A stretch of DNA of 24,802 nucleotides, from the IMG/VR virus record IMGVR_UViG_3300044628_000858, positions 1 to 24,802 of that record; one strand, given 5' to 3'. Source of the DNA: a virus. The translations under genes and the position numbers were made by a program. Each line of letters begins with the position of its first letter. Position 1 is the stretch's first letter. This document shows positions 7,521-14,644 of the stretch, one piece after another. The notes under the pieces are model-generated. The model was not told the DNA's origin and ran no database searches. It was given only the letters and a program-made list of their open reading frames with translations.

Positions 7521-8060
7521 TTAATTAAATAGGTCGGAATTTTTGAGGAAACGTCCGCCCCATAGGGATTTCTGAACCTTTTCAGGCTCAAACTGCACGA
7601 TCTCGCCTAGATCGCCAGACTTGCGGAAAGCGGTATCTTGCTCTACGGCATCTACTCTCTTTCCAAACTCATTGAACTCGCCCTTGACATTGTTTACCTC
7701 TGCGGATACACCGTCAATGGACTTGCTAAGTGCTGCAACTTGCTCATGAAGAGACTTAATGGTTGTAGCGAGATCGCCAAAGGCATTAGTAAGAGAGTTC
7801 TTGATTTCAGCAACTGCATCAACAATTGCCTCATCTGACTTTGCTACAGCAAGTTCGGCTTCAACTTCTGTGACAACGCTCTCTTCTTCTACTACTGGAG
7901 CAGAAGGAACTGCACCACCATCGTCTGACTTTTCAACAGCAACTTCTGCTGGTGCTTCGTCAACGACTGCAGGAGTTTCTACTTCTGCTGGCTGTGCCTC
8001 TGGAGTAATTTCAACATTTTCAACTGCAGCATCTAATACTGCTTCTGTTGCTTCTGTCAT
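7521..8060 (-). CDS. Capsid scaffolding protein, nested in-frame in the protease gene
   Basis: Within the protease frame, codon 258 is an ATG at 8060 preceded by AAGGAGGT with 7 bases between, the best ribosome site in this region. Translation from it gives a 179-residue protein (MTEATEAVLDAA...): an acidic, Ala/Val/Glu/Pro-rich half, then a long heptad-like helix ('IKSLHEQVAALSKSIDGVSA', 'VNNVKGEFNEFGKRVDAVEQ'), then a basic/aromatic end (LWGGRFLKNSDLFN). That is the usual scaffold layout: flexible acidic part, coiled coil, capsid-binding C-terminus. Phage lambda makes its scaffold Nu3 from inside the protease gene C in the same manner. Full-length protein would be a protease-scaffold fusion that co-assembles with the scaffold. 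Confidence 0.72.
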   Translation of the reverse strand: MTEATEAVLDAAVENVEITPEAQPAEVETPAVVDEAPAEVAVEKSDDGGAVPSAPVVEEESVVTEVEAELAVAKSDEAIVDAVAEIKNSLTNAFGDLATTIKSLHEQVAALSKSIDGVSAEVNNVKGEFNEFGKRVDAVEQDTAFRKSGDLGEIVQFEPEKVQKSLWGGRFLKNSDLFN

Positions 8061-8831
8061 TTTATTTACCTCCTTGGTAATCTTAATTGTACTAATGCCT
8101 TTAGCACTATCAACTAAGAACTTTATCATGTTTGCTTTTTCGTCATCATTCTTTTCAACAAAACCAATGTTTTCCATACCCTTACCGCTAATAGGGCTTT
8201 CTGCTGTTTCTGAGTCAGATACTAATACGATACCGTTTTCTGAATCGTAAAATACATTTTCAATAATTGTTTCTGCAGATGAACCTGTTATAACATTTTG
8301 TCCGTTTACTTTTTCAACAGAAATAATGCTTGCAAACTGGTTTGCTGGGCTGTCAACTAGTGACAACTCATAAAGGTCATAATCTTTAATAACACGGATT
8401 GCCTTGTCTAGATCTGCATTGTATGCATCATCCCAAGACTTTATATTGCCACCAATAGAAAAACCACTATATGTACCATCTAGGACTTTCTCCCAGGCAT
8501 CTTGTGCTCCCTTTGAAACATAGGCAGACACATAAACTCCATTATAAAACTTTTTTGAGTTTGTATCAAAATAACGATCTTCTTTAAATGAAACCATCTT
8601 TCCTACTGCTGATGGTTGGTGCATTTCACGAAGGTTTCCCTTAAAATTCTTAAATGCTTTTACGCTTGCTTCTGCTGTAACAATGTCATCTTGTTTATCA
8701 ATATTATCAAGAGATGCAAAGCCAGATACGATGCGTCTTTCGGCATCTACCTTTCCAATAGGCATTGACAGACGTAGATTCTCTTTGTCTGTGGTCCAGG
8801 AAGCCTTATTTATTAACATATCGTTATCCAT
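7521..8831 (-). CDS. Prohead protease (XkdF / S78-like) fused to scaffold domain
   Basis: The protein has 436 residues. Residues 15-175 resemble XkdF-like prohead serine proteases: 'RIVSGFASLDNIDKQDDIV', His71 in 'REMHQPSAVGK', Ser125 in 'GTYSGFSIGG', and Glu155 in 'YELSLVDSPANQ'. His/Ser/Glu at this spacing is the expected triad. It matures the capsid by cutting the scaffold and probably the capsid N-terminus. Residues 258-436 are a scaffold domain with its own internal start (see 7521-8060). The first ATG (8831) lies inside the extended -10 box at 8830-8838; a second in-frame ATG at 8819 lies 10 bases beyond the box and could be the start used on that transcript. It follows the portal gene by 29 bases. 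Confidence 0.85.
   Translation of the reverse strand: MDNDMLINKASWTTDKENLRLSMPIGKVDAERRIVSGFASLDNIDKQDDIVTAEASVKAFKNFKGNLREMHQPSAVGKMVSFKEDRYFDTNSKKFYNGVYVSAYVSKGAQDAWEKVLDGTYSGFSIGGNIKSWDDAYNADLDKAIRVIKDYDLYELSLVDSPANQFASIISVEKVNGQNVITGSSAETIIENVFYDSENGIVLVSDSETAESPISGKGMENIGFVEKNDDEKANMIKFLVDSAKGISTIKITKEVNKMTEATEAVLDAAVENVEITPEAQPAEVETPAVVDEAPAEVAVEKSDDGGAVPSAPVVEEESVVTEVEAELAVAKSDEAIVDAVAEIKNSLTNAFGDLATTIKSLHEQVAALSKSIDGVSAEVNNVKGEFNEFGKRVDAVEQDTAFRKSGDLGEIVQFEPEKVQKSLWGGRFLKNSDLFN
8068..8075 (-). promoter_or_regulatory. Internal Shine-Dalgarno site AAGGAGGT
   Basis: This strong ribosome site lies inside the protease gene, 7 bases before an in-frame ATG at 8060. The protease's own first ATG has no comparable site, so the nested scaffold should be made in excess over the fusion protein. 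Confidence 0.75.
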
Positions 8832-8838
8832 TATACCA
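8830..8838 (-). promoter_or_regulatory. Extended -10 promoter TGGTATAAT at the protease start
   Basis: The minus strand reads TGGTATAAT; its last AT plus the next G forms the first possible ATG of the protease gene. A start site about 7 bases further lies just before the second in-frame ATG (8819). It sits in the 29-base gap after the portal stop. Confidence 0.6.
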
Positions 8839-8860
8839 AATGTTTTAAGAGATTTCTCAA

Positions 8861-10465
8861 TTACTGAGACGCTCTACCCTCTCCCTGTGGATTACGTCCA
8901 GAGATAGTACTTGGAGAGTCTGAGTTGTTGTTTGTTCTTTCAGTGTCTCTTTGTCTATTCCCTGCAATATTTGCCCTAGCATCTGTTGCCTCTCTTGGGC
9001 TCATGATAAACGGTTCGTCTCCATCTGATCTTTGTGGAAGATCTAATGCTTCACGAGCCTCGTTAGGCATCATAATCTGAGTCTTTACGAGTCTTTCAAG
9101 AATCTGAGACTGAGCAATTTCATCTGTAAGAGTTAGTTCATTAAACTTAAGTTCAAGAATATCTGTCTTTTCCTTAATAATTTTATTTACAACCTTTTCA
9201 AGATGATGCTGTGCTGGTCTGGCAACCTGCTCTTTAAATGTGCGATCTTGAGAGAGTGCTGCTGCCAAACCAGATTCTGATCCACCAAGTTTTGATATTG
9301 GAACTTGATGTGCAATTAGAATGTCATCACGGTTTTGTTTACGATACTCTTTAAATGATCCATCTTGAATACCGTTTTCAATAGGCTCCATCTTGAATTC
9401 AACCTTGTTCTGGTCTGTGTCTCCAGGAAGTGGAATATAAAGTGTTCTGTGAGACTGAGACTTAAGTCCTGTTTGCAAGAATCTAAACATTTTATCTTCT
9501 GCGTCTCCAGAAAGTTTTGCACCCTTTAGGGTAATGATATATCTTGGAACAGCCTTGTTCTCAAAGTAATCAATGTTATATCTTGCTGCAAGTTGATCTC
9601 CAATTAATGAAGGCATTGCAGACACAATGTCTGGAATTCCATAGTATGTATTGAGAGGAGAGTATGACTTTATGTGAATAATCTCATTTGGTCTAGAATC
9701 TGCTGTTACTGGGTTTTGATTATTTGCCCCGAAATTTCTAAAGTAAACAACTGCCTGACCAATGATCTGAAGAAAGCCATCATTAAGTCTACGAACACGA
9801 ACTGTTGTTGCTGGAATGTGACCAATGTAGCCAATCTCACCTTTTACAGTTCTACCTACTTCAATAAAACCATTTCCTGTTGCTTCAACATCTGTGTAAA
9901 CTTTTTCCATAACCTTTGTAAAACTGTCATCATCATTAAGATTTTCTAGCCAATCACGAAGTTCAATCTTTGCTCTTTCAATTCTTTTTCTTGCTCTTTC
10001 TGTTGCTTCTTGATCTTCAGACATTTCTAACCTTAAAGCAGTTCTGTCTGCAATGTCAAACCTGTATCCAAGTCCTACAATATTTTCTACCTTAGCATCA
10101 ATAGCAGCGTGGTTAGCAAAAGATGTATCATAAAAATTTGCAAGTTCATACATGTTATATGGTGGTGTGATTACATCAAACAAACCGTATCCATTTCTAT
10201 ATACCGTTCCAGGATTAAGAGCCTTTGATCCAGCATCCACTCCCGATGGTGTTGCATTTGCAGAATCTAGATACGCTGCAGTTGGAGTAACAGCCTTGCT
10301 TACTTGTCTTGCTACACGGCGACGAAAGTTTTGGTCTAAGCCAGTGTACTCTTTAAGTTCTTCCCAATTTTTATTAAATGGGTCGTTTGCTTTAAATTCA
10401 TTTTCTTGCTGTTCCTGAGTATTTAGGCTTGCTCTAATGTACTCAAAGTTATCATCATCAGTCAT
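8861..10465 (-). CDS. Portal protein (PBSX/HK97-like)
   Basis: From the ATG at 10465 the protein has 534 residues. It shows the portal pattern: 'PYNMYELANFYDTSFANHAA' and 'DAKVENIVGLGYRF' (N-terminal region), 'DVEATGNGFIEVGRTVKGEI', 'GYIGHIPATTVRVRRL' (crown/wing), 'ADSRPNEIIHIKSYSPLNTY', 'YGIPDIVSAMPSLIGDQLAA' (stem), and 'ILIAHQVPISKLGGSESGLA' (clip side). Portals form the dodecameric channel for DNA packaging. The C-terminus is polar and Arg/Asn-rich. ATGs at 10486 and 10477 are in frame, but the one at 10465 overlaps the upstream stop by only 8 bases and has GGAAGG 12 bases before it. The PBSX-type portal fits the XkdF-like protease that follows. Confidence 0.9.
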   Translation of the reverse strand: MTDDDNFEYIRASLNTQEQQENEFKANDPFNKNWEELKEYTGLDQNFRRRVARQVSKAVTPTAAYLDSANATPSGVDAGSKALNPGTVYRNGYGLFDVITPPYNMYELANFYDTSFANHAAIDAKVENIVGLGYRFDIADRTALRLEMSEDQEATERARKRIERAKIELRDWLENLNDDDSFTKVMEKVYTDVEATGNGFIEVGRTVKGEIGYIGHIPATTVRVRRLNDGFLQIIGQAVVYFRNFGANNQNPVTADSRPNEIIHIKSYSPLNTYYGIPDIVSAMPSLIGDQLAARYNIDYFENKAVPRYIITLKGAKLSGDAEDKMFRFLQTGLKSQSHRTLYIPLPGDTDQNKVEFKMEPIENGIQDGSFKEYRKQNRDDILIAHQVPISKLGGSESGLAAALSQDRTFKEQVARPAQHHLEKVVNKIIKEKTDILELKFNELTLTDEIAQSQILERLVKTQIMMPNEAREALDLPQRSDGDEPFIMSPREATDARANIAGNRQRDTERTNNNSDSPSTISGRNPQGEGRASQ

Positions 10466-10856
10466 TTTCGTATGCATCCCTTCCATGTGCCCTTAATGTA
10501 TTTTGTGCATCTGAAATAGCACCAAGGTCATTAAGGTTTGGAATTAATCCCTGTTTCATTCTATCTTTTTGTTCTGAGTATTCTTCTTCGGATACCCGTG
10601 TTAGTCCAGGAACAAAGTGTGCTGTTCCCTCTCCGTCATCACCGTTAAATATTGCAGCCTTTTTAAGTTCTGCAATCTTTGAGATGTCCCCCTTTTGAGA
10701 GGGTATGTTTAAAACTGAACCACTTCCATCAGTAAACCACTTACCATTTGACTTCTTATAAACATATAGACCCCAGTCATAGTGTTTATCAATGACCTTG
10801 CGACGTACATTATTTACAATTGGTTTACCAGTTTTGGGGTTTATTAAAGAATCCAT
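10458..10856 (-). CDS. Small protein of unknown function upstream of portal
   Basis: From ATG 10856 the protein has 132 residues (134 from the ATG at 10862): 'MDSLINPKTGKPIVNNVRRK', 'HYDWGLYVYKKSNGKWFTDG', 'GTAHFVPGLTRVSEEEYSEQ', 'AISDAQNTLRAHGRDAYEND'. I recognise no domain. 'YDWGLYVYKKSNGKWFTDGSGSVLNIP' reads like a small strand-rich fold. It sits directly before the portal gene, whose start overlaps its end, so a packaging or virion role is possible but not shown. No Shine-Dalgarno site precedes either ATG; an extended -10 box (10864-10872) ends 7 bases before the second one, which is why I prefer it as a leaderless start. Confidence 0.75.
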   Translation of the reverse strand: MDSLINPKTGKPIVNNVRRKVIDKHYDWGLYVYKKSNGKWFTDGSGSVLNIPSQKGDISKIAELKKAAIFNGDDGEGTAHFVPGLTRVSEEEYSEQKDRMKQGLIPNLNDLGAISDAQNTLRAHGRDAYEND

Positions 10857-10863
10857 AACCATA

Positions 10864-10872
10864 AGTATACCA
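10864..10872 (-). promoter_or_regulatory. Extended -10 promoter TGGTATACT, leaderless start upstream of portal
   Basis: The minus strand reads TGGTATACT, then 7 bases, then the ATG at 10856. It overlaps the 12-base gap after the LamG protein gene. There is no ribosome site between box and start. Confidence 0.5.
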
Positions 10873-10874
10873 GA

Positions 10875-13800
10875 TTACACTGGTGAGCCAACAGATATTG
10901 ACCATGTGGTGTCATTGTATATTTTCATCTTATCTGCATCAAAAATCATACCTGATTCATCATCAATAATAATCTTATTAGTACCCATATAGTTATTGTA
11001 TACGTCCTGTGAGTTTACTCCGTATAGAGGAGAAGATGATATAGACATTACTCCATCCCAGGTGTAGTTGTTTAGCCAGTATGACCATCCATAGTCAATA
11101 GCGCCGTCTTGCCTTACCTGATTCCAAGACCTACTTACCTTTGACTGTAACTGCTGTAGATTATTGGCCTGATAGTATGAAATATTGTTGAATATTGCTG
11201 GACCCTTCAAATTTACAGAACCTAGGAATAGGTCAAAGTTTAAGGCTGTTGTAAAGTTAATTCCTAGAATAGACCATTCTTTAACCGTCAAGACTGGCTC
11301 ACGAACAGGCTTTCCATTTATAAAGTATTTAATCTCATCAAAATTTGAGTTATCTTTCTTATTTTTTGCATAAACAACTCCTCTTTTTCCAAAACTATCA
11401 TTTGCAACAACATAAAAAACTATTGTATTATTTTTATGTTCAACTTCAAACAGTGCTATTGGTGTTAGTGGAAAGGCTCTTTGCTCATACTTAATCCATG
11501 ACTGAAATGCACTTACTCTGTAATTTTCTGCAACAGACTGATTTACTGGCATGGAAATACCACGATCTTCATTTAAGTCAAAGTCTCCACGAACTTGAAT
11601 TCCAGATGTTCGGTTTGTGTATAAATATGGAGTGCTTGCCTTATAAATACTAAATGGATTTTTTGCTTTATAGTCATAATATAAGCCAGACCTCTTGTAT
11701 GGGAAAAGGTTAGATCCAAACTTTGTTCCAATTGGATTAAATGAATTATCATTAAGAGCCTGGGAAGCAATTTCTAATTTCTTTAAAACTACTGGTTTTT
11801 TAATTATTCCACGAACAACAAAGTCAACACTGTAAACAACTGCAAGTTCATTAAAGTCTATATCTTTTCTTGGATAGACTAATGTATTATCAACAATCTC
11901 AAACTTTGTTTTTTGCCAAGATGGATAGTCTGATACATCAACTACAGAGTTTTCTTGTGGAGGGACGGATTCTGTAAAATAACTTGATGGAGCATTTGCT
12001 CCTTCGTCTACATACTGGAAAGTTAGATAACTTCTAATTGATGCATTCTCAGTATTATACTCATAATATGTTAAAGAGTTTTCTAGCATATTAGAATAGT
12101 TGTACCATCCAGTAAACAATACATTTTGTAGTTGTGTGTAGGTTCTTCTTATTGGAGTATCGTAGTTATTCATTAAATCTTGATAGGTTAGTTCTTGTCC
12201 TCTTGTTGATTCTAATAATGTATCTGGTGATGGGTATCCTAAGTTAAACTGTAAAAAGTCAAGATCATAAAAAGAATTTCCAGAATCACTTTGAACGTAT
12301 TGTCCAAAATATGATAGTGGCAAATAATCCTCCCAGTGTCCAGAAATACCAATATCTAAAAATAGTTGATTATATGAAAATGTTGGTAGTAGTGTATAAC
12401 TTGCCATGTAATCTAAAAGAGTTATTGCGCTTGGCTTTGTTGTTCCACCGTCATAGACAGAAGACCAAAACGTAGTATTGTATAATCCTCCATCAACTAA
12501 ATCTGCCTCTTCATTATAAAGTCCTCCATTTATAATGCTAGACAATGTTGGATCATTATCATTAACTAGAAGTCCATAAGAATTAAAAAGACTAGATATT
12601 CCATTCAGGTTTGATTTTGTTGAAAATCCAACGGAATAGATATATCCATCAAAGGTGCTATCCCCTTGATCGTCTCCACCAACATAAAGACTTAGTGAAT
12701 TCTGATTACCAAAAAATGTTGAAAGGTTTCCACCAGTTGAATTAATAAGAGACTCAATGTCAAATCCTGCAGCAAATGGTTCGTCTAGACTAATGCTTTG
12801 TGTTCGGTAAATTTCTTGTTCAGTTCCCCCATAATTAAAAGAATAAACAACCTCAAGACCATCAACTTTAACAATAAAGTAGTTTCCAGTGCTTGGGCTA
12901 TAAACTTTAAATAATATCTTTTCTTCTTGGGCAGTTCCGCTTCCTTGATAACCTACTTCAAAAACTCCATAAAGAGATGCAACCTGATCATTTAAAACAT
13001 TAAAATTTGTGAAGTATAAGTATGCTCCTTGGTTATCCCAAGTTGAATCAGGGTTAAGAGATATAAATCTAGCATCAGTACCTATGTTTCCGCTAGTAAG
13101 ATTATTAAACAAAGAGTTTGAATCATCGTATAGGTCCTGCAATGTTTTTGTTCCAGTAAAGATTGTTGGAAGTGTGTAGTCTGGTGTCTTTAAATATTTT
13201 TCTGTTGTGGATAGGTTGTCAAAACTTCCTTGTTGCCATTGTGCAAAACTTGGATAATTATAGTTTGCTGTATAGTCTGCAAATGTATAGTCAATTACAG
13301 CAGAGGTTCCTCCATATGCAGAATCAATTGCCTCTGATGATCCAACTCCCTGACCATAAACCCATCGTCTTTTTGCAACTACGTCTGGAACACGATAAGA
13401 GTAAATAGCAAAACAATCAATCTCAACAGGGGTGACATCTTCATAAGAATAGAAGCCAACCCAGTCTTCGTCAATTCCATCTGCAAGGTTTATAGATGCA
13501 GTATTAAAATCTAAAGAAATAACTTGTTCTCCGTTTATCATAACCGTTGCATTATTATTAACTACCGCAATGTGTATTAGCATTGGTCTAAACCATTCAG
13601 ATACAAAATGAGAACTAAAGTTATTGCCAATTAGTAGTGTTAAAAATCCATCTTCTACATATAGTCCATCACTGCTTCCAATTGGTCCAAAAATCTTTTT
13701 AGATGTAATAGATTCTGAATTTATTCTTGCCCAAAATTCAACAGTATAGTTATTGTATCTTCCTACTTCATGTAAAAATCCTTTTCCAGGGAAAATGACT

Positions 13801-14609
13801 GATGGTCTTCCACCGTTTGGTTCAAGTTTTGTAATTCCAGATGCACCAAAGACTAATGGAATTCCTGTATTCTTTGCAACAAGGGAATTGTTATTTACAA
13901 GATAGTATCCAGTATCTGATGATATTCCGTAGGCTGCTGCAGGAACAACTTTATTGTCAGTTGTTATATTAATATTTGCTGGGAAAGTTTGTGGAGTAAT
14001 TCCCAAAGAAGCAACATGAAACTCTTCAGACCACTGACCAAGGGTTATTCCATTAAAATAAAACTCATAATCTGCTGAAGTAGATCCTCCATCAGTTGTA
14101 ACAATTTTTATAACTAGTCTTAATGTTGTGGTCTCATCTGGTATCTCAAAGGTCTCTGAGATAAAACCCCACTTTTGAAACAAAGATGTTTCAAAGGTTT
14201 TTAGATTTTGAACTATTTGAGAAGTGGTTGTGTCTGTATATTCATATCCAATAGAGACTGATTCAACATATGGGCTATTTGAATAAAAATGCGTTCCAAT
14301 ACAAAATGTCTTAAGGTTTAAATTTAGATCTTTAAAATTTACAATATCTGGACTTATTAATATTGCTTCATTTGTTTGACCAGTTGGGACGGTACAACTA
14401 ACCTTTGTATTATAACTATCTGGAAATGGTTCACCAGTTAATGCAGTACCCGCAGAAAGTGTACATCCAGTCTTATTCCAGAGTGTAAGTATATTTCTTT
14501 GAGCCTCTGAAATAAGGCTAACATAGTCAAGTTTATCGTCTAGTGCCCAGAGAACTAGTGGGTGTTCACTAAAAATCTTTTCTGCATATAAGTTTGATGG
14601 GCTGGACAT
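10875..14609 (-). CDS. Large LamG-domain virion protein (minor tail / fibre-like)
   Basis: This 1244-residue protein starts 'MSSPSNLYAEKIFSEHPLVL' followed by WALDD, a start I know from large actinophage minor tail proteins. Residues about 285-375 form a LamG/concanavalin-like domain ('YTVEFWARINSESITSKKIF', 'WFRPMLIHIAVVNNNATVMI', 'NGEQVISLDF'). A similar strand series recurs at about 1030-1150 ('KYFINGKPVREPVLTVKEWS', 'FDLFLGSVNLKGPAIFNNIS'). Such domains bind sugars at the host surface. Residues 694-722 hold a 29-residue motif shared with the protein at 24175-24633. It lies between the ribonucleotide reductase and portal genes, away from the tape measure, an unusual place for a tail protein. 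It has its own extended -10 box and AGGAG before the ATG. Confidence 0.82.
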   Translation of the reverse strand: MSSPSNLYAEKIFSEHPLVLWALDDKLDYVSLISEAQRNILTLWNKTGCTLSAGTALTGEPFPDSYNTKVSCTVPTGQTNEAILISPDIVNFKDLNLNLKTFCIGTHFYSNSPYVESVSIGYEYTDTTTSQIVQNLKTFETSLFQKWGFISETFEIPDETTTLRLVIKIVTTDGGSTSADYEFYFNGITLGQWSEEFHVASLGITPQTFPANINITTDNKVVPAAAYGISSDTGYYLVNNNSLVAKNTGIPLVFGASGITKLEPNGGRPSVIFPGKGFLHEVGRYNNYTVEFWARINSESITSKKIFGPIGSSDGLYVEDGFLTLLIGNNFSSHFVSEWFRPMLIHIAVVNNNATVMINGEQVISLDFNTASINLADGIDEDWVGFYSYEDVTPVEIDCFAIYSYRVPDVVAKRRWVYGQGVGSSEAIDSAYGGTSAVIDYTFADYTANYNYPSFAQWQQGSFDNLSTTEKYLKTPDYTLPTIFTGTKTLQDLYDDSNSLFNNLTSGNIGTDARFISLNPDSTWDNQGAYLYFTNFNVLNDQVASLYGVFEVGYQGSGTAQEEKILFKVYSPSTGNYFIVKVDGLEVVYSFNYGGTEQEIYRTQSISLDEPFAAGFDIESLINSTGGNLSTFFGNQNSLSLYVGGDDQGDSTFDGYIYSVGFSTKSNLNGISSLFNSYGLLVNDNDPTLSSIINGGLYNEEADLVDGGLYNTTFWSSVYDGGTTKPSAITLLDYMASYTLLPTFSYNQLFLDIGISGHWEDYLPLSYFGQYVQSDSGNSFYDLDFLQFNLGYPSPDTLLESTRGQELTYQDLMNNYDTPIRRTYTQLQNVLFTGWYNYSNMLENSLTYYEYNTENASIRSYLTFQYVDEGANAPSSYFTESVPPQENSVVDVSDYPSWQKTKFEIVDNTLVYPRKDIDFNELAVVYSVDFVVRGIIKKPVVLKKLEIASQALNDNSFNPIGTKFGSNLFPYKRSGLYYDYKAKNPFSIYKASTPYLYTNRTSGIQVRGDFDLNEDRGISMPVNQSVAENYRVSAFQSWIKYEQRAFPLTPIALFEVEHKNNTIVFYVVANDSFGKRGVVYAKNKKDNSNFDEIKYFINGKPVREPVLTVKEWSILGINFTTALNFDLFLGSVNLKGPAIFNNISYYQANNLQQLQSKVSRSWNQVRQDGAIDYGWSYWLNNYTWDGVMSISSSPLYGVNSQDVYNNYMGTNKIIIDDESGMIFDADKMKIYNDTTWSISVGSPV
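12444..12530 (-). repeat. 29-residue 'GGLYNE...GGLYNT...YDGG' motif, copy 1
   Basis: This encodes residues 694-722 of the large LamG protein (NGGLYNEEADLV, DGGLYNTTFW, SSVYDGG). It aligns without gaps to residues 117-145 of the 24175-24633 protein, with 14 identities in 29 by my count. Each copy itself contains a doubled GxYN unit. Confidence 0.75.
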
Positions 14610-14626
14610 TGTTCTCCTATACCCTT

Positions 14627-14635
14627 ATTATAGCA
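14627..14635 (-). promoter_or_regulatory. Extended -10 promoter TGCTATAAT before large LamG gene
   Basis: The minus strand reads TGCTATAAT in the 35-base gap after the reductase gene, ending 17 bases before the ATG. A start about 7 bases on leaves a leader of about 10 bases that contains AGGAG. Confidence 0.65.
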
Positions 14636-14644
14636 GGATAGAGC

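Noticed and set aside
7759-8250. A 163-codon plus-strand open frame opposite the scaffold region
   Set aside because: It is a Ser/Thr/Ala-rich shadow of the Ala/Val/Glu-rich scaffold codons, without ribosome site or neighbours on that strand.
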